DNA from: Magnetococcales bacterium DC0425bin3
GTDB lineage: Bacteria; Pseudomonadota; Magnetococcia; Magnetococcales; DC0425bin3
Direction: 5' to 3'
Length of the DNA stretch: 64,000 nt
Assembly: GCA_002753665.1 (NCBI GenBank)
Contig: PEAP01000001.1
Span: 1-64,000, forward strand
The notes under the pieces are model-generated. The model did not search any database and was not told where the DNA came from. It saw only the letters and a program-made list of their open reading frames with translations. Of this stretch, positions 9,046-19,466 are shown piece after piece. A program made the position numbers and the translations under genes. Each line of letters begins with the position of its first letter. Positions within the stretch are counted from its first letter, which is position 1.

Positions 9046-9531
9046 ATGGTCCCGATGCCGACAACGCCCGACCTGCCCATACGCCGACTCCTCACCCCGG
9101 AGCGGGTGATCCCCAATCTGGACGGCACCGACAAGATCGGCGCCCTGAGTCAGTTGGCCGGGGTATTGGCCATCGGTTGCCCGGGTACCGATGCGGCCCG
9201 GGTGCTGCGGATCCTGTTGGAGCGGGAAGAACTGGGCAGCACCGGTATCGGCAATGGGGTCGCCATTCCCCATGGCCGCCTGAGCGATCTTCAGACTCCC
9301 CTGGCCGCCCTGGGGCGCTCCCGGTCGGGCATCCAGTTCAACTCCCTGGACGGACAGCCGGTCCATCTCCTGGTGGTCCTGCTTTCCCCCCCCCAGGCCG
9401 GTCCCGTTCACCTGCGGGCTTTGTCCAGGATTTCCCGTCTGTTGCGCAGCCCCACCACCCGCATCCGCCTGATGGAGGCCTCGAACCGGGAAACCCTGTA
9501 CCAGGTGACCCTGGAGGAGGACCCCGAATGA
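9046..9531 (+). CDS. ptsN: Nitrogen PTS regulatory protein EIIA-Ntr
   Basis: 161 residues, a PTS EIIA type 2 domain. The phosphorylated histidine lies in GNGVAIPHGR, exactly as in PtsN. It is a phosphorelay acceptor of the nitrogen PTS that regulates potassium transport and nitrogen or carbon balance rather than moving sugars. The start at ATG 9046 has no clear ribosome-binding site; an ATG at 9055 is possible. The stop overlaps the rapZ start by 4 bases. Confidence 0.92.
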   Translation: MVPMPTTPDLPIRRLLTPERVIPNLDGTDKIGALSQLAGVLAIGCPGTDAARVLRILLEREELGSTGIGNGVAIPHGRLSDLQTPLAALGRSRSGIQFNSLDGQPVHLLVVLLSPPQAGPVHLRALSRISRLLRSPTTRIRLMEASNRETLYQVTLEEDPE

Positions 9532-10463
9532 ACCCGACCGCCCGCATCGCCCGTCTGGTCCTGGTCACCGGCATTTCGGGTGCCGGCAAGTCCAGCGCCC
9601 TGAAATACCTCGAAGACCTCGGCTTCAACTGGGTGGACAACCTGCCCCTGGGGCGGATCCCCTTCTATCTGGATCACCTGGCCCAGAGCCCCCAGGGACC
9701 CAGCCTGCGTCTGGCGGTGGGCATCCACTTCCGCCATGGCGAGACCTGCCTGGACACCCTGCGGGACTGCCTGGCCGATCTCAAGCAGCGCGCCCAGCGC
9801 ATGGAGGTGCTGTTTCTGGAAGCCGATGTCCAGGTCCTGGTATCACGCTATCGGGAAACCCGCCGGCGCCACCCGTTCGCCTCGGACCGGACCGTGCGGG
9901 AGGCCATCGCTCTGGAGGCCGACCGTCTGGGCCCCCTGCGGGTCCAGGCCGACCTGATCATCGACACCACCGGCCTGAACGTGCCCCGGCTCAAGGAACG
10001 GCTGGATGAGCTGTTCGCCCCGAAGACCGATGCGGACCTGATCCTGTTCCTGCGCTCCTTCGGCTTCAAGTTCGGCGCCAACACCGATGCGGACATGATG
10101 ATGGATGGCCGCTTTCTGGCCAATCCCTTCTACGACCCCGCCCTGCGCCCACTGTGCGGCCGGGATGAACCGGTGCAGCGCTTCCTGGAGCGGGATACGG
10201 AAGCCCTGGTGTTCCTGGACCGCCTGGAAGGACTGCTCAACTACCTGCTGCCCCTCTACCGCCGGGAGAAAAAACGCTATTTCACCCTGGATATCGGCTG
10301 CACCGGCGGACGCCACCGCTCGGTCTACCTGGTGGAACGCCTGGGCGACCGCTTGCGGAAGGCCGGCTACCATGTGCTGGTCCGGCACCGGGACCTGAAC
10401 CGGACCGCAGGAGCCGAGGGAGAGTCCGCCCCCCACCGGCAAGAACCGGCGATTCGACCCTGA
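9528..10463 (+). CDS. rapZ: RNase adapter RapZ
   Basis: 311 residues. N-terminal P-loop: VTGISGAGKSSALKYLEDLG. The C-terminal RNA-binding domain has the family block FKFGANTDADMMMDGRFLAN and DIGCTGGRHRSVYLVERL. In enterobacteria RapZ presents the GlmZ small RNA to RNase E to control glucosamine-6-phosphate synthase, linking cell-envelope precursor supply to this LPS operon. The tail after residue 290 is divergent. It is the last gene of the kdsD-rapZ operon, followed by a terminator at 10571. Confidence 0.93.
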   Translation: MNPTARIARLVLVTGISGAGKSSALKYLEDLGFNWVDNLPLGRIPFYLDHLAQSPQGPSLRLAVGIHFRHGETCLDTLRDCLADLKQRAQRMEVLFLEADVQVLVSRYRETRRRHPFASDRTVREAIALEADRLGPLRVQADLIIDTTGLNVPRLKERLDELFAPKTDADLILFLRSFGFKFGANTDADMMMDGRFLANPFYDPALRPLCGRDEPVQRFLERDTEALVFLDRLEGLLNYLLPLYRREKKRYFTLDIGCTGGRHRSVYLVERLGDRLRKAGYHVLVRHRDLNRTAGAEGESAPHRQEPAIRP

Positions 10464-10526
10464 GTTCGATGCCATCGCTGCCTGCCTCCCGTTCCTTCTG
10501 GCCGGTCGCGGGTCGGGGCAATTTTT

Positions 10527-10544
10527 TACATTCTCATGAATGTA
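10527..10544. promoter_or_regulatory. Perfect inverted repeat in the rapZ-metK gap
   Basis: TACATTC (10527-10533) and GAATGTA (10538-10544) form a perfect 7-base inverted repeat around TCAT in an AT-rich patch. It could be an operator or a short RNA hairpin. The 267-base gap holds this site, the terminator at 10571 and otherwise nothing recognised. No known SAM riboswitch fold could be drawn. Confidence 0.3.
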
Positions 10545-10570
10545 GATCAATAAACCATTTCACAAAGAGT

Positions 10571-10597
10571 CATCGCTCCATTCGGGGCGATTTTTCT
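10571..10597 (+). terminator. Rho-independent terminator after rapZ
   Basis: Stem ATCGCTCC / GGGGCGAT (one G-T pair) with loop ATTC, immediately followed by TTTTCTT. It lies 108 bases after the rapZ stop and 134 bases before metK. It may end the kdsD-rapZ transcript or attenuate a metK leader. Confidence 0.7.
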
Positions 10598-10730
10598 TGG
10601 CCATTTCGCTCACCCCTGGCATTATGGCCCGGCCCGAGGCCTTCGTGGACGGCAAGAGAGCGGTACGGGGCCAGGGAGGGCCGTTGGATCCTGGCAGGTT
10701 CAATTCGTGCGATATTCTGGAGAGGTCAAG

Positions 10731-11897
10731 ATGGCGCAAAATTTCCTGTTCACTTCCGAATCGGTGTCCGAGGGCCATCCCGACAAGGTGGCGGATCAGA
10801 TTTCCGACGGAATTCTGGATGCCCTGCTGGCCCAGGACCCCGCCAGCCGGGTGGCCTGCGAAACCCTGATCACCACCGGCATGGTGGTGCTGGGCGGTGA
10901 GATCACCACCAAGGCCGTGGCGGACTATACCAGCGTGGTGCGGGACACCATCAAGGAGATCGGCTACAACTCCTCCGAGATGGGGTTCGACTGCGCCTCC
11001 TGCGCGGTCCTCGTCAGCCTGGACAAGCAGTCCCCCGACATCGCCCAGGGGGTCAACCGGTCGGCGGGATCGGAACTGGACCAGGGCGCCGGCGACCAGG
11101 GCCTGATGTTCGGCTACGCCTGTGACGAAACCCCGGTGCTGATGCCCGCCCCCATCTACTATGCCCACCGCCTGATGGAAAAACAGGCCGCGGTGCGCAA
11201 GGCCGGCAAGCTGTCCTGGCTGCGGCCCGATGCCAAATCCCAGGTGACCATGCGTTACCAGGACGGCAAACCGGTGTCCATCGACGCGGTGGTGGTCTCC
11301 ACCCAACATCATCCCGACATCTCCCACGCCGACCTCCGGGCGGCGGTGATCGAGGAGATCATCAAACCCACCCTGCCCAAGCATCTGGTGGTCAAGGATC
11401 CGGAAATCTTCGTCAATCCCACCGGACGCTTCGTCATCGGCGGACCGGTGGGCGACTGCGGGGTCACCGGACGCAAGATCATCGTCGATACCTATGGCGG
11501 CATGGGCCATCACGGTGGCGGCGCCTTCTCCGGCAAGGATCCCTCCAAGGTGGACCGCTCCTCGGCCTACATGGGGCGCTATCTGGCCAAGAACATCGTC
11601 GCCGCCGGTCTGGCCACCCGCTGCGAGGTCCAGGTGGCCTACGCCATCGGCGTCGCCAAGCCGGTCTCCATGATGATCAACACCTTCGGCACCGGTCGCA
11701 TCAGCGATGATCGGATCGAGGAGCTGGTGCGCCAGCATTTCGATCTGCGGCCCCGGGCGATCATCCAGCACCTGAACCTGCTGCGGCCCATCTATCGCAA
11801 GACCGCCTCCTACGGCCACTTCGGCCGGGAAGATCCGGACTTCACCTGGGAGCGGACCGACAAGGCCGAAGCGCTGCGGAAAGCCGCCGGACTGTAA
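10731..11897 (+). CDS. metK: S-adenosylmethionine synthetase
   Basis: 388 residues, full family length. It makes SAM from methionine and ATP. Signature motifs are present: [20 protein letters not shown] at the N-terminus, [12 protein letters not shown], and [19 protein letters not shown] near residue 260. The ATG at 10731 follows GGAGAGG; an in-frame GTG at 10707 lacks a ribosome-binding site. It is followed at 72 bases by ahcY, which together make the SAM-to-homocysteine half of the methyl cycle. A long perfect hairpin lies between the two. Confidence 0.97.
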   Translation: MAQNFLFTSESVSEGHPDKVADQISDGILDALLAQDPASRVACETLITTGMVVLGGEITTKAVADYTSVVRDTIKEIGYNSSEMGFDCASCAVLVSLDKQSPDIAQGVNRSAGSELDQGAGDQGLMFGYACDETPVLMPAPIYYAHRLMEKQAAVRKAGKLSWLRPDAKSQVTMRYQDGKPVSIDAVVVSTQHHPDISHADLRAAVIEEIIKPTLPKHLVVKDPEIFVNPTGRFVIGGPVGDCGVTGRKIIVDTYGGMGHHGGGAFSGKDPSKVDRSSAYMGRYLAKNIVAAGLATRCEVQVAYAIGVAKPVSMMINTFGTGRISDDRIEELVRQHFDLRPRAIIQHLNLLRPIYRKTASYGHFGREDPDFTWERTDKAEALRKAAGL

Positions 11898-11913
11898 CCC
11901 ACACCCCATGATC

Positions 11914-11947
11914 CCAGAACGCCCGGGGCCTGCCCCGGGCGTTCTGG
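11914..11947 (+). terminator. 16-bp perfect hairpin between metK and ahcY
   Basis: CCAGAACGCCCGGGGC (11914-11929) pairs perfectly with 11932-11947 across a two-base loop. No run of T follows (GTTGGC comes next), so it is not a textbook terminator. It may stabilise the metK mRNA end or reduce read-through into ahcY. Confidence 0.5.
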
Positions 11948-11969
11948 TTGGCAGAAAAAGGAGCGGAGC

Positions 11970-13301
11970 ATGAAAAGTGCCGCCGGAAAGCTGGAACTGG
12001 TGACCAAACCGGGTGAAGACTATCGGGTGGCGGACATCTCCCTGGCCGAATGGGGCCGCAAGGAGATCAACATCGCCGAGACCGAAATGCCGGGCCTGAT
12101 GGCCCTGCGCAAGGAGTACGCCGGCCAGAAACCCCTGCGCGGCGCCCGCATCGCCGGCTGTCTGCACATGACCATTCAAACGGCGGTGCTGATGGAAACC
12201 CTGGTGGATCTGGGGGCCGAGGTGCGCTGGTCATCCTGCAACATCTTTTCCACCCAGGATCACGCGGCGGCGGCCATGGCGGCGGCGGGCATCCCGGTGT
12301 TCGCCTGGAAAGGCGAGACCGAGACGGAGTTCTGGTGGTGCATCGACCAGACCATCTTCGGCCCCAATGGCTGGCTGCCCAACATGATCCTGGACGATGG
12401 CGGCGACCTCACCCTGGTGCTGCACCGTCCGGAACATGGCGCCATCATCGCCGGGGTGCGGGGACTCTCCGAAGAGACCACCACCGGGGTGCATCGGCTC
12501 TACGAGATGATGGACCAGGGGACCCTCAAGGTACCCGCCTTCAACGTCAACGATTCGGTGACCAAGTCCAAGTTCGACAACCTCTACGGCTGCCGGGAAT
12601 CCCTGGTGGACGGCATCAAACGGGCCACCGACGTGATGATCGCCGGCAAGATCGCCGTGGTCTGTGGCTACGGCGACGTGGGCAAGGGCTGCGCCCAATC
12701 CCTGCGGGGGCTGGGCGCCACGGTGTGGGTCACCGAAATCGACCCCATCTGCGCCCTGCAGGCCACCATGGAGGGCTACCGGGTGGTGACCATGGATGAC
12801 GCCGCCTCCCAGGCCGACATCTTCGTCACCGCCACCGGCAACGTGGAGGTGATCACCCGCGCCCACATGGAGCGGATGAAGGATCAGTCCATCGTCTGCA
12901 ACATCGGCCATTTCGACGCCGAGATCGACATCGCCGGCATCCGGAACCTGCCCTGGGAAAACATCAAGCCCCAGGTGGACCATGTCATCTTCCCGGACGG
13001 CAAACGCATCATCGTTCTGGCCGAGGGGCGGCTGGTGAACCTGGGCTGCGCCACCGGCCATCCCAGTTATGTGATGTCCAACTCCTTCACCAACCAGGTG
13101 CTGGCCCAGATCGAACTGTGGACCAACCCCGGCAAATACCCGGTGGGGGTCTATGTGCTGCCCAAGAAACTGGATGAGAAAGTGGCCCGCCTCCACCTGG
13201 GCAAACTGGGCGCCAGGCTCACCAGTCTGACCCAGAAACAGGCCGAATACCTGGGCCTGGCGGTGGATGGGCCGTTCAAGCCGGAAACCTACCGCTACTG
13301 A
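11970..13301 (+). CDS. ahcY: Adenosylhomocysteinase
   Basis: 443 residues. It hydrolyses S-adenosylhomocysteine to adenosine and homocysteine using tightly bound NAD. The NAD-binding motif is [18 protein letters not shown]; substrate motifs include [26 protein letters not shown] and [13 protein letters not shown]. The C-terminus ends KPETYRY, the classic tail that completes the neighbouring subunit's NAD site. A strong AAGGAGCGG site precedes the start. It pairs with metK, and the PfkB kinase at 25809 could consume the adenosine product. Confidence 0.97.
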   Translation: MKSAAGKLELVTKPGEDYRVADISLAEWGRKEINIAETEMPGLMALRKEYAGQKPLRGARIAGCLHMTIQTAVLMETLVDLGAEVRWSSCNIFSTQDHAAAAMAAAGIPVFAWKGETETEFWWCIDQTIFGPNGWLPNMILDDGGDLTLVLHRPEHGAIIAGVRGLSEETTTGVHRLYEMMDQGTLKVPAFNVNDSVTKSKFDNLYGCRESLVDGIKRATDVMIAGKIAVVCGYGDVGKGCAQSLRGLGATVWVTEIDPICALQATMEGYRVVTMDDAASQADIFVTATGNVEVITRAHMERMKDQSIVCNIGHFDAEIDIAGIRNLPWENIKPQVDHVIFPDGKRIIVLAEGRLVNLGCATGHPSYVMSNSFTNQVLAQIELWTNPGKYPVGVYVLPKKLDEKVARLHLGKLGARLTSLTQKQAEYLGLAVDGPFKPETYRY

Positions 13302-13339
13302 GTTGTGAGCCGACATCCCCCCCCATCCTCTCGCAACAT

Positions 13340-13380
13340 CCGGAGCCGTCTACCGAAAGGGAGACGGCTCCGGTCTTTTT
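13340..13380 (+). terminator. Rho-independent terminator after ahcY
   Basis: A 12-bp perfect stem CCGGAGCCGTCT (13340-13351) / AGACGGCTCCGG (13362-13373) with a 10-base loop is followed by TCTTTTT. It overlaps the last codons of the convergent gene ending at 13350, so it may serve both strands. Confidence 0.85.
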
Positions 13381-15215
13381 GGGAAGACGTCCCCGCCCGC
13401 GGTCATGGGTGGGGGACCGGCCAGATAGGCCACCCCGTTGCCGGTGACATGGTACAGGTGATAATCCCGCAGGCTTTCGCCGTTGGGCAGGAAGCGGACG
13501 CGGCCGGTGCTGCCCGGAAAGCCCTCGGGACGCTGCAGGGACACCTGCCAGGACGGCCCTCCCAACCGCTCATCCCGCAGCATCTGGGCCACCACGGCCA
13601 CCCCATCATAGGCCAGTTGGGCCAGTTGGGAGGCGGGTTCGGACCAATTCTTCTGGTAGGCGGCATCGAACTGCTCCCGGGGCTGACTGGCGGTATCGCA
13701 AAACACCGCGCCCTGGAGGTAATCGGTGCCATCCATCAGCAACAATTTGGTGTTGTTCCACAGGGCGGAGCCCAGCAGGGTCACATGGGGCGGACCGGCG
13801 TTGTAGAAGACGGCCTGGGGGGCGATGAGCCGCACCTGATCGGCCCGGGCCGGCAGGAACAGGGCCTCGAAATCAACCCAAGGTTCCAGATCCGTGGCCT
13901 TGTCCACCCCCAGGGGATCGGCGGGGTCCAACCGCGGGGCGCGCTTGGCGGCACCACTGCGCCGCCGCTGGGATTCCTCGTCCAGGTGGGCCAGGGACCT
14001 GATCGCCATCGAAAAGTCGGGACTTTCCTCGGAGAAATAATCCAGCCGCGTCACCCGTCCCCCCAGACGCAACGTCTCCTGGGCGAAGGCCCCGCTGATA
14101 TGTTCTCCGTAGCGGCTCTTGGGAGCGAGAATGGCCACCTGCCGCAATTTCCTGTTCAAGATGGCATGCCGGGCCATCACCAGGGCCTGGTGGGTGGGAT
14201 GAAAGGCATTGAGGTAAACTCCGCCCTGCTCCAGGCTGGGCGGGTTGACCGGGCCGCTGTCCAGGCCCCCCCCCGGCCGGGTCTGGGTCACGTCACTTTG
14301 GGGATTGAAGGTGATCAGGGGCAGACCCCGCTTGCGCGCCTCTTCCGCCGCCGCCTTGGCCGGGGCATGGAACACCGGTCCCAGGACCAACCGCACCCCT
14401 TGCTCGGCGAGGCGATCCATGGCAGCCCAGGTGGCGGTCATCTCGCCCCGGGTGTCGGCCACCTCCAGGGAGAGGGGCACATCGCGATAATGGGCCAGGG
14501 CCTGTTGGGCGGCATGGAGCAGGTTTTGCCCCAGTTGGGCCGACGGCCCGCTCAACGGCAGCAGCAGGCCGACCTTGAAGGGGACCGGCGACTCCCGGCC
14601 ACCCTGGCCCAGACGCAGCAGAGCCTCCGCCGCCGCAGCCGGGGCCTGGGACGCTCCGGCCACCTGCCGCCATAGTTGGTGGGCAGTCTCCTCCTCCCCC
14701 AGGGCCGCCTGTTTGTCGCCCAGCACCAGTTGCAGGTAGGGAGCGATCCGGGACTCCTGGGGTTGCTGATTGACCAGACGGGAGAGTCGATCCCGGTCGA
14801 GAAAGGCGGCGGTTTGCACCAGGATGCGCACCTGGTCGGCGGAGAAGGGGCCGGGTGACTGGGACTGTAGAAAGACCAGGGTGGCTTCCGGATCCTGGGA
14901 GTGGAAATAGCTTTCCAGCATCTCCCGCCAGGCATGTTCGGCCCAGTTCGCATCGGCGGATCGCGACGGGGCCGACGATGGTGCCGCCACCGGCGCCTCG
15001 GCAGGGGGCTGTACTGCGGGGGACAGGGTTTCTTCCTGTTCCCAGGCCATGGGAAAAGGGGCGGCCAATGACGCCGGCCGGGTTTGCAGCAGCGGACGAC
15101 CGTCCGGTTGCGGATCCGGCATGGCCTGGAGGTCACGCGCACCCGGCAGGAGCGTGGCCATCAGGGCCAGGGCGGTCAGGCGCCAGCGAACAGGGACGTG
15201 GAAAAAGGCGGACAT
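13350..15215 (-). CDS. Penicillin-binding protein activator, LppC/LpoA family
   Basis: 621 residues with an N-terminal signal peptide (about 1-31, ending DLQA). No lipobox cysteine is seen, unlike enterobacterial LpoA. A helical TPR-like part (about 60-200) leads to a type 1 periplasmic-binding fold that starts FKVGLLLPLSGPSAQLGQNL and includes RLVLGPVFHAPAKAAAEEA and AILAPKSRYGEHISGAF. LpoA proteins stimulate PBP1A during peptidoglycan synthesis. Substrate binding is also possible, because the fold is that of branched amino acid receptors. The gene is convergent with ahcY, sharing a terminator. Confidence 0.75.
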   Translation of the reverse strand: MSAFFHVPVRWRLTALALMATLLPGARDLQAMPDPQPDGRPLLQTRPASLAAPFPMAWEQEETLSPAVQPPAEAPVAAPSSAPSRSADANWAEHAWREMLESYFHSQDPEATLVFLQSQSPGPFSADQVRILVQTAAFLDRDRLSRLVNQQPQESRIAPYLQLVLGDKQAALGEEETAHQLWRQVAGASQAPAAAAEALLRLGQGGRESPVPFKVGLLLPLSGPSAQLGQNLLHAAQQALAHYRDVPLSLEVADTRGEMTATWAAMDRLAEQGVRLVLGPVFHAPAKAAAEEARKRGLPLITFNPQSDVTQTRPGGGLDSGPVNPPSLEQGGVYLNAFHPTHQALVMARHAILNRKLRQVAILAPKSRYGEHISGAFAQETLRLGGRVTRLDYFSEESPDFSMAIRSLAHLDEESQRRRSGAAKRAPRLDPADPLGVDKATDLEPWVDFEALFLPARADQVRLIAPQAVFYNAGPPHVTLLGSALWNNTKLLLMDGTDYLQGAVFCDTASQPREQFDAAYQKNWSEPASQLAQLAYDGVAVVAQMLRDERLGGPSWQVSLQRPEGFPGSTGRVRFLPNGESLRDYHLYHVTGNGVAYLAGPPPMTAGGDVFPKRPEPSPFR

Positions 15216-15318
15216 GGGACCGGTGTCGAAAAAGGGGGTCCGATCTTATGTACTCCCTTCCCGACTGCGGGGCAAGCGGAGGGATGCAAGTCTGGCCAGA
15301 CTCTCGGCTGTTGCCGGA

Positions 15319-18117
15319 TCACGGGTTATTGCGGTTCCTGCTGAACGCGACATAGTCCATGTCCGCCACCATGATGTGCTGGGTGAGCCACTCCCTGGCG
15401 AAGAGGATCAAATCGATGGCGACCGCGAAATCCCCCGATTTGAAATGCTCCACCAGTCCGGTCAGGTCATTGACCAGCTTTACATGTTTGACCCGATGTT
15501 CGGGGAGACTGGGATAGCCCATATCCGCCATCAACTGTTCCTCGCGGGCGAAGTGGCTGCCGGTGTATTCCGCCAGCTCCTCCAGGATGCGGGTCACCAC
15601 CTTGTCGGAGTTGCCGCTCTTCATGGCCTGGTGGAGCTGGTTGACGAGCAGGACCAGATGCTGGTGGTCCTTGTCGATGGAGGAGATGCCGGTATCCAGG
15701 CTGGGGACCCAGGGAAAGAACTGACGCTCGCCCTTGTCATCCAGGCTGGTTTCCCCCAGGTAGAGCCGGTCCAGCATCGAGAACATCTCGTTGCGGGCGG
15801 TTTGATATTCGGTGAGGATCCGGTCGGCCTCCACCCGTCCTTCCCAGCCCTGTGCGGCCACATGGTTCACCAGGCGGCCGAGAATGTCATGCACCCCTCG
15901 ATGAATGCGGACCAGGGCCTCGAAAACCGGGGTACCGCCGAACATCGCCCGCCCCCGGTCGGCGATCCACCGGCCCACCGGGGACTGGGCGATGTCGGGA
16001 ATCCGATCCGGGGTCAGCCGGCATCGACCCGGGATGATCTGTTCCAGGGTGCTTTGCCATTCCAGGTAGTAGGACTTCATCTCCCGCATGTTGAAGACCG
16101 GTGGCTTGATGTCCATCTCCATCTGGATGACATGGAGGGCGGCGCTCATCTGCTGGAGAACACCGCCCATGCGCTGGAAATGGATGGCGGAGCTGCGCAT
16201 CATGGCGGCGGTCCGGGCGGCGTTGACCATTTTGGTCTGCACGATCCGGCTGGCCTCCCCGGTGTTTTCGGCCGAGGTCTGGATAGCCTGGGAGAAGGCG
16301 ATGGCTTCCTGACTCCGGTCGGACACGCTGGAGGCCGCTTCGGCGACTTCCGAGGCGGAGCGGGCGATCTCCCCGGTGCCGGCGGCGGCTTCCGAGGCAG
16401 CCCGGGCCACATCCTGGGCAGCCTGGTTCAGCTCCATGGCGTTGCGGGTCACCTCGCTGGCCGCCTTGGATACCTCCTCCATGGAGCGGGCCACGGCCTG
16501 GATGGTCGCAGTCTGCTTGTCCACCGACAGGGTGATTTCGAGATTGGCCTGGTTGATCCGCCCCACGCTGTTGACGATATCCAGATTGGCATCGGCCACC
16601 TCCCGGGAGATGGTCTGGATTTCGGTGGTGCGGTTGGAGATCATCTTGGTGGCCTCGCCAGTCTGCCGAGCCAACTCCTTCACCTCGTTGGCCACCACCG
16701 CAAAGCCCTTGCCCGCCTCCCCGGCACCGGCCGCCTCGATGGAGGCGTTCAGGGCCAGCATGTTGGTCTGGTCGGCGATGTCGTTGATCACCTCGACCAC
16801 CTTGCCGATCTCCTGGGCGGAGGAGGCCATCTTCTTCATCACCTCCTGGGTGGATTGGGCGTGGTTGTTGGTCTGCTCCGATTCATCGCTGGCCGCCTGG
16901 CAGCGCTCCCGGACCGCCTCCAGGGCGGCGGTCATGTCCCGAACCGAGCGGGTCACCGCCTGCACCGCCGCGTCCACCTGGGCCAGGTTCTCGTTGACCC
17001 CGCCGATGTTGGCGGTGATCTGTTCCGCGGCGGAGGCCATGGTGGAGATGTTGATGCTGGCCTCCTCGGCGCCGGCGGCGATGGTGTTGACATCGCCCGA
17101 CACCCGGATGGCGGCCTCGGAAATGGCGGTGATATTGGCTGCCGTCTTGTCGATGGACTCCTTGACTTGGATAATTTCCTGGGACAACCGGTCGTTGGCG
17201 GCGGAAACCTCTTCCACGGTGTTCTGGGAATTCTTGGCGTCGCTGGTCACCTGGTTGCGGATCTTGACCAGCTCGGAACCACAGGACACGATGCTGCCGG
17301 AATGGAGGGTGATGAGGGCCATCAGCTTCTCCATCTCATCGGCCATCCGGTTGACCTGGCGGCCGATGTGGCTCAGCTCGTCATGCTCTCCGATCACTGC
17401 CACCCGGGTGGTCAGGTCCCCTTCCGCCAGGCTGTCCACGGTGGTCCCGATCCGCCGCAGGCTGGTCACCAACCCATGCACCAGCCACCAGCCTGCCGCC
17501 GCCATCAGCAGGACCGCCAGCAACAGCAGCATGAGAATGCCCCGGCCCAGTCCCTCGATGGATGAAGAGATTTCCGCCAACAGGTCGTTGTTCAGGCCGA
17601 CCTGATCCTCCACGAAGGGATCCAATACCTGGGCCAGGGCCGTCGCCTCCCGGTCGAATTCCGCCATCATCCGGTTGCCGGCGGCGGGACCGCCGTCCAC
17701 ATAGGCCCGGGCCATTTTCTGCCCCATGGCATAGTAGACGTCGAAACGGCCCTTCAGGGTCTCCATGGCCGTCTGGCCCTGGCCGTCGTCCGCCTGCTGG
17801 AAATGCTGGGTGAACCGCTCCAGCTCCTGATGGAACTCGGTGGCGCTGGCGGCGGCCTTGTCGAACCCGTCATTGAGACCATCTTCGCCCCGGGTGGCGG
17901 AGATGTCGGTCAGCCATTGCTGGACCTGGACCACGGCCAACTTCATCCGCTGGGCACCCAGGGTCAGTTCGATGCCCTGGTCGCGCACCTTGATGGCCCG
18001 TTCCGAGACACCCTGGGCGGTGACCAGAATCCAGAGGTTGATGATCACCAGGACCAGGAGGGGAACCAGAAAGGCGAGGATGATTTTGTCACGGATTTTG
18101 AGGTCGAGGTTTCTCAT
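15319..18117 (-). CDS. Methyl-accepting chemotaxis protein with C-terminal bacteriohemerythrin
   Basis: 932 residues. TM1 about 11-33, periplasmic four-helix sensor, TM2 about 193-215, HAMP, then the signalling coiled coil with the kinase-contact tip ([20 protein letters not shown]). A CZB-like segment follows (about 690-760, [16 protein letters not shown]), lacking part of the usual zinc-ligand set. A hemerythrin domain ends the protein, with di-iron ligand motifs [30 protein letters not shown] and [12 protein letters not shown]. The hemerythrin probably senses oxygen or NO. The start overlaps the stop of the glycosyltransferase gene (ATGA), so the two are co-translated. Confidence 0.92.
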   Translation of the reverse strand: MRNLDLKIRDKIILAFLVPLLVLVIINLWILVTAQGVSERAIKVRDQGIELTLGAQRMKLAVVQVQQWLTDISATRGEDGLNDGFDKAAASATEFHQELERFTQHFQQADDGQGQTAMETLKGRFDVYYAMGQKMARAYVDGGPAAGNRMMAEFDREATALAQVLDPFVEDQVGLNNDLLAEISSSIEGLGRGILMLLLLAVLLMAAAGWWLVHGLVTSLRRIGTTVDSLAEGDLTTRVAVIGEHDELSHIGRQVNRMADEMEKLMALITLHSGSIVSCGSELVKIRNQVTSDAKNSQNTVEEVSAANDRLSQEIIQVKESIDKTAANITAISEAAIRVSGDVNTIAAGAEEASINISTMASAAEQITANIGGVNENLAQVDAAVQAVTRSVRDMTAALEAVRERCQAASDESEQTNNHAQSTQEVMKKMASSAQEIGKVVEVINDIADQTNMLALNASIEAAGAGEAGKGFAVVANEVKELARQTGEATKMISNRTTEIQTISREVADANLDIVNSVGRINQANLEITLSVDKQTATIQAVARSMEEVSKAASEVTRNAMELNQAAQDVARAASEAAAGTGEIARSASEVAEAASSVSDRSQEAIAFSQAIQTSAENTGEASRIVQTKMVNAARTAAMMRSSAIHFQRMGGVLQQMSAALHVIQMEMDIKPPVFNMREMKSYYLEWQSTLEQIIPGRCRLTPDRIPDIAQSPVGRWIADRGRAMFGGTPVFEALVRIHRGVHDILGRLVNHVAAQGWEGRVEADRILTEYQTARNEMFSMLDRLYLGETSLDDKGERQFFPWVPSLDTGISSIDKDHQHLVLLVNQLHQAMKSGNSDKVVTRILEELAEYTGSHFAREEQLMADMGYPSLPEHRVKHVKLVNDLTGLVEHFKSGDFAVAIDLILFAREWLTQHIMVADMDYVAFSRNRNNP

Positions 18118-19409
18118 GATGTCACGATCCCGGAAGTTGCCCCCCCCCGAGTGTTTTCAACCTGATGCAGACCGTCCAGCAAGCCCGCCAGAGCCGCCGC
18201 CCGCTGGCGCCGGGAGTGGCAGGCCACCCGCTCTGGATCCGCCCCCCGGGCCTCCCCGGCGCGGATGGCGGCGATGAAACGCCCCAGGGCCGCGGCGATG
18301 GCGCCCGGGTCGCACATGGGAACGATGCCGTCCAGGTGGGCCTCCCGCAGCAACCGGGCCGTGTCGCCGTCCGGTTCCGTCAGGGCCAGGATGGGGCGGC
18401 CGCTGCGCAGGTATTCGAACAGCTTGGCCGGAATGTGGTGACCGAATTCGGCCCCCTGGAACAGCAGCAGACCATGGACGGAGGTCATCTCACGCAACGC
18501 CTCCCGGTAGGGCAGCAAAGGTTTGATTTGCACAATCCGTTCCAATCCGCCAGCCTGGATCGCCGGCGCCAGAATGTCCTCCATGCCGGGGGCCCGCAGG
18601 ACCACCTGCAGGGTCTCCGGGGCGATGGTGCCCTGTTGGCGCAAGGTACTCAAGGCCTGCAAGAACGGGCGGGGATCGCGTTCTTCAGCCCGGGGATAGA
18701 AGCGGCCGCTGTGGAGCAGGACGACGGGTTCCCCGGCGGCCAACGGCCGCGGGGCATGGCCGGGCAGATCCCGGAAATCGTCCTCGTCGTAGCCGTTGGG
18801 AATCACCGCCCAGCGCTCCGCCGGCAGCTGGGGGTGGCGGCCGCCCATCAGGCTGCGCAGGCCGGGGGTGGTGACCACCACCCGGCTGGCCGCGGTCACG
18901 AACCGCTGTTCGAGCCGCAGGTGCAACCGGCGCAGCAGGGGATCGGCGGGACAGGTATCGGTCAGCATGGCATCCCGGAAATCCGCCACCCAGGGCAGCC
19001 CGGTGAGGCGGGCCAGGGTGCGACCGATGAGATGAGCCGTGGGAATGGGTTGGGTGGACCAAAGGGCACGAGGCCTGAAACGGCGGATGAGCGCCAGGCC
19101 GGCGGGAACTCCCCCCAGCCACCAGCTGGCCCAACGGTCCGGCAGGGCGGCCAGACGCGGGTAGCGCCCCCCAATGGAGAGGTGTCGCAGGGCATCCAGG
19201 GCAAAGGCCCGCCGCACCGTCAGCCCCGGCGGAATGGCCTCCATCTGCTGGGGCCCCACCTGGGCATAGGCCCGGGGATGGGCCGACAGGACCAAGGGTT
19301 CCCAGCCGAATTCCGGCAACTGGCTGGAGAATTTCAACCCCCGCTGGATGCCGCTATACCCCTGGGCTGGGGGGTAGTGAAAGGCGATCATCAGGACCCG
19401 ATTGGCCAC
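18114..19409 (-). CDS. Glycosyltransferase family 4-like protein
   Basis: 431 residues with a GT-B fold. The N-terminus [17 protein letters not shown] is the acceptor-side Gly-rich loop of GT4 enzymes. The C-terminal half has [16 protein letters not shown] and the donor-binding block [20 protein letters not shown], whose E-x-x-x-x-x-R pattern fits nucleotide-sugar binding. The sugar and acceptor cannot be deduced; a surface polysaccharide is likely. The start codon is GTG at 19409. The gene is translationally coupled to the downstream chemoreceptor, an unusual pairing. Confidence 0.8.
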   Translation of the reverse strand: MANRVLMIAFHYPPAQGYSGIQRGLKFSSQLPEFGWEPLVLSAHPRAYAQVGPQQMEAIPPGLTVRRAFALDALRHLSIGGRYPRLAALPDRWASWWLGGVPAGLALIRRFRPRALWSTQPIPTAHLIGRTLARLTGLPWVADFRDAMLTDTCPADPLLRRLHLRLEQRFVTAASRVVVTTPGLRSLMGGRHPQLPAERWAVIPNGYDEDDFRDLPGHAPRPLAAGEPVVLLHSGRFYPRAEERDPRPFLQALSTLRQQGTIAPETLQVVLRAPGMEDILAPAIQAGGLERIVQIKPLLPYREALREMTSVHGLLLFQGAEFGHHIPAKLFEYLRSGRPILALTEPDGDTARLLREAHLDGIVPMCDPGAIAAALGRFIAAIRAGEARGADPERVACHSRRQRAAALAGLLDGLHQVENTRGGATSGIVTS

Positions 19410-19466
19410 TTCACCACCTTGTGTCGATTGGCGGGAAGCAAGTACTCCGCCGGCATGCGGTGCGGC

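Noticed and set aside
10464-10730. SAM-II or other SAM riboswitch upstream of metK
   Set aside because: None of the conserved SAM-II or SAM-V sequence blocks is present; only a terminator hairpin and an inverted repeat are visible.
11898-11969. SAH riboswitch before ahcY
   Set aside because: The gap is only 72 bases and is filled by a simple hairpin without the SAH core.
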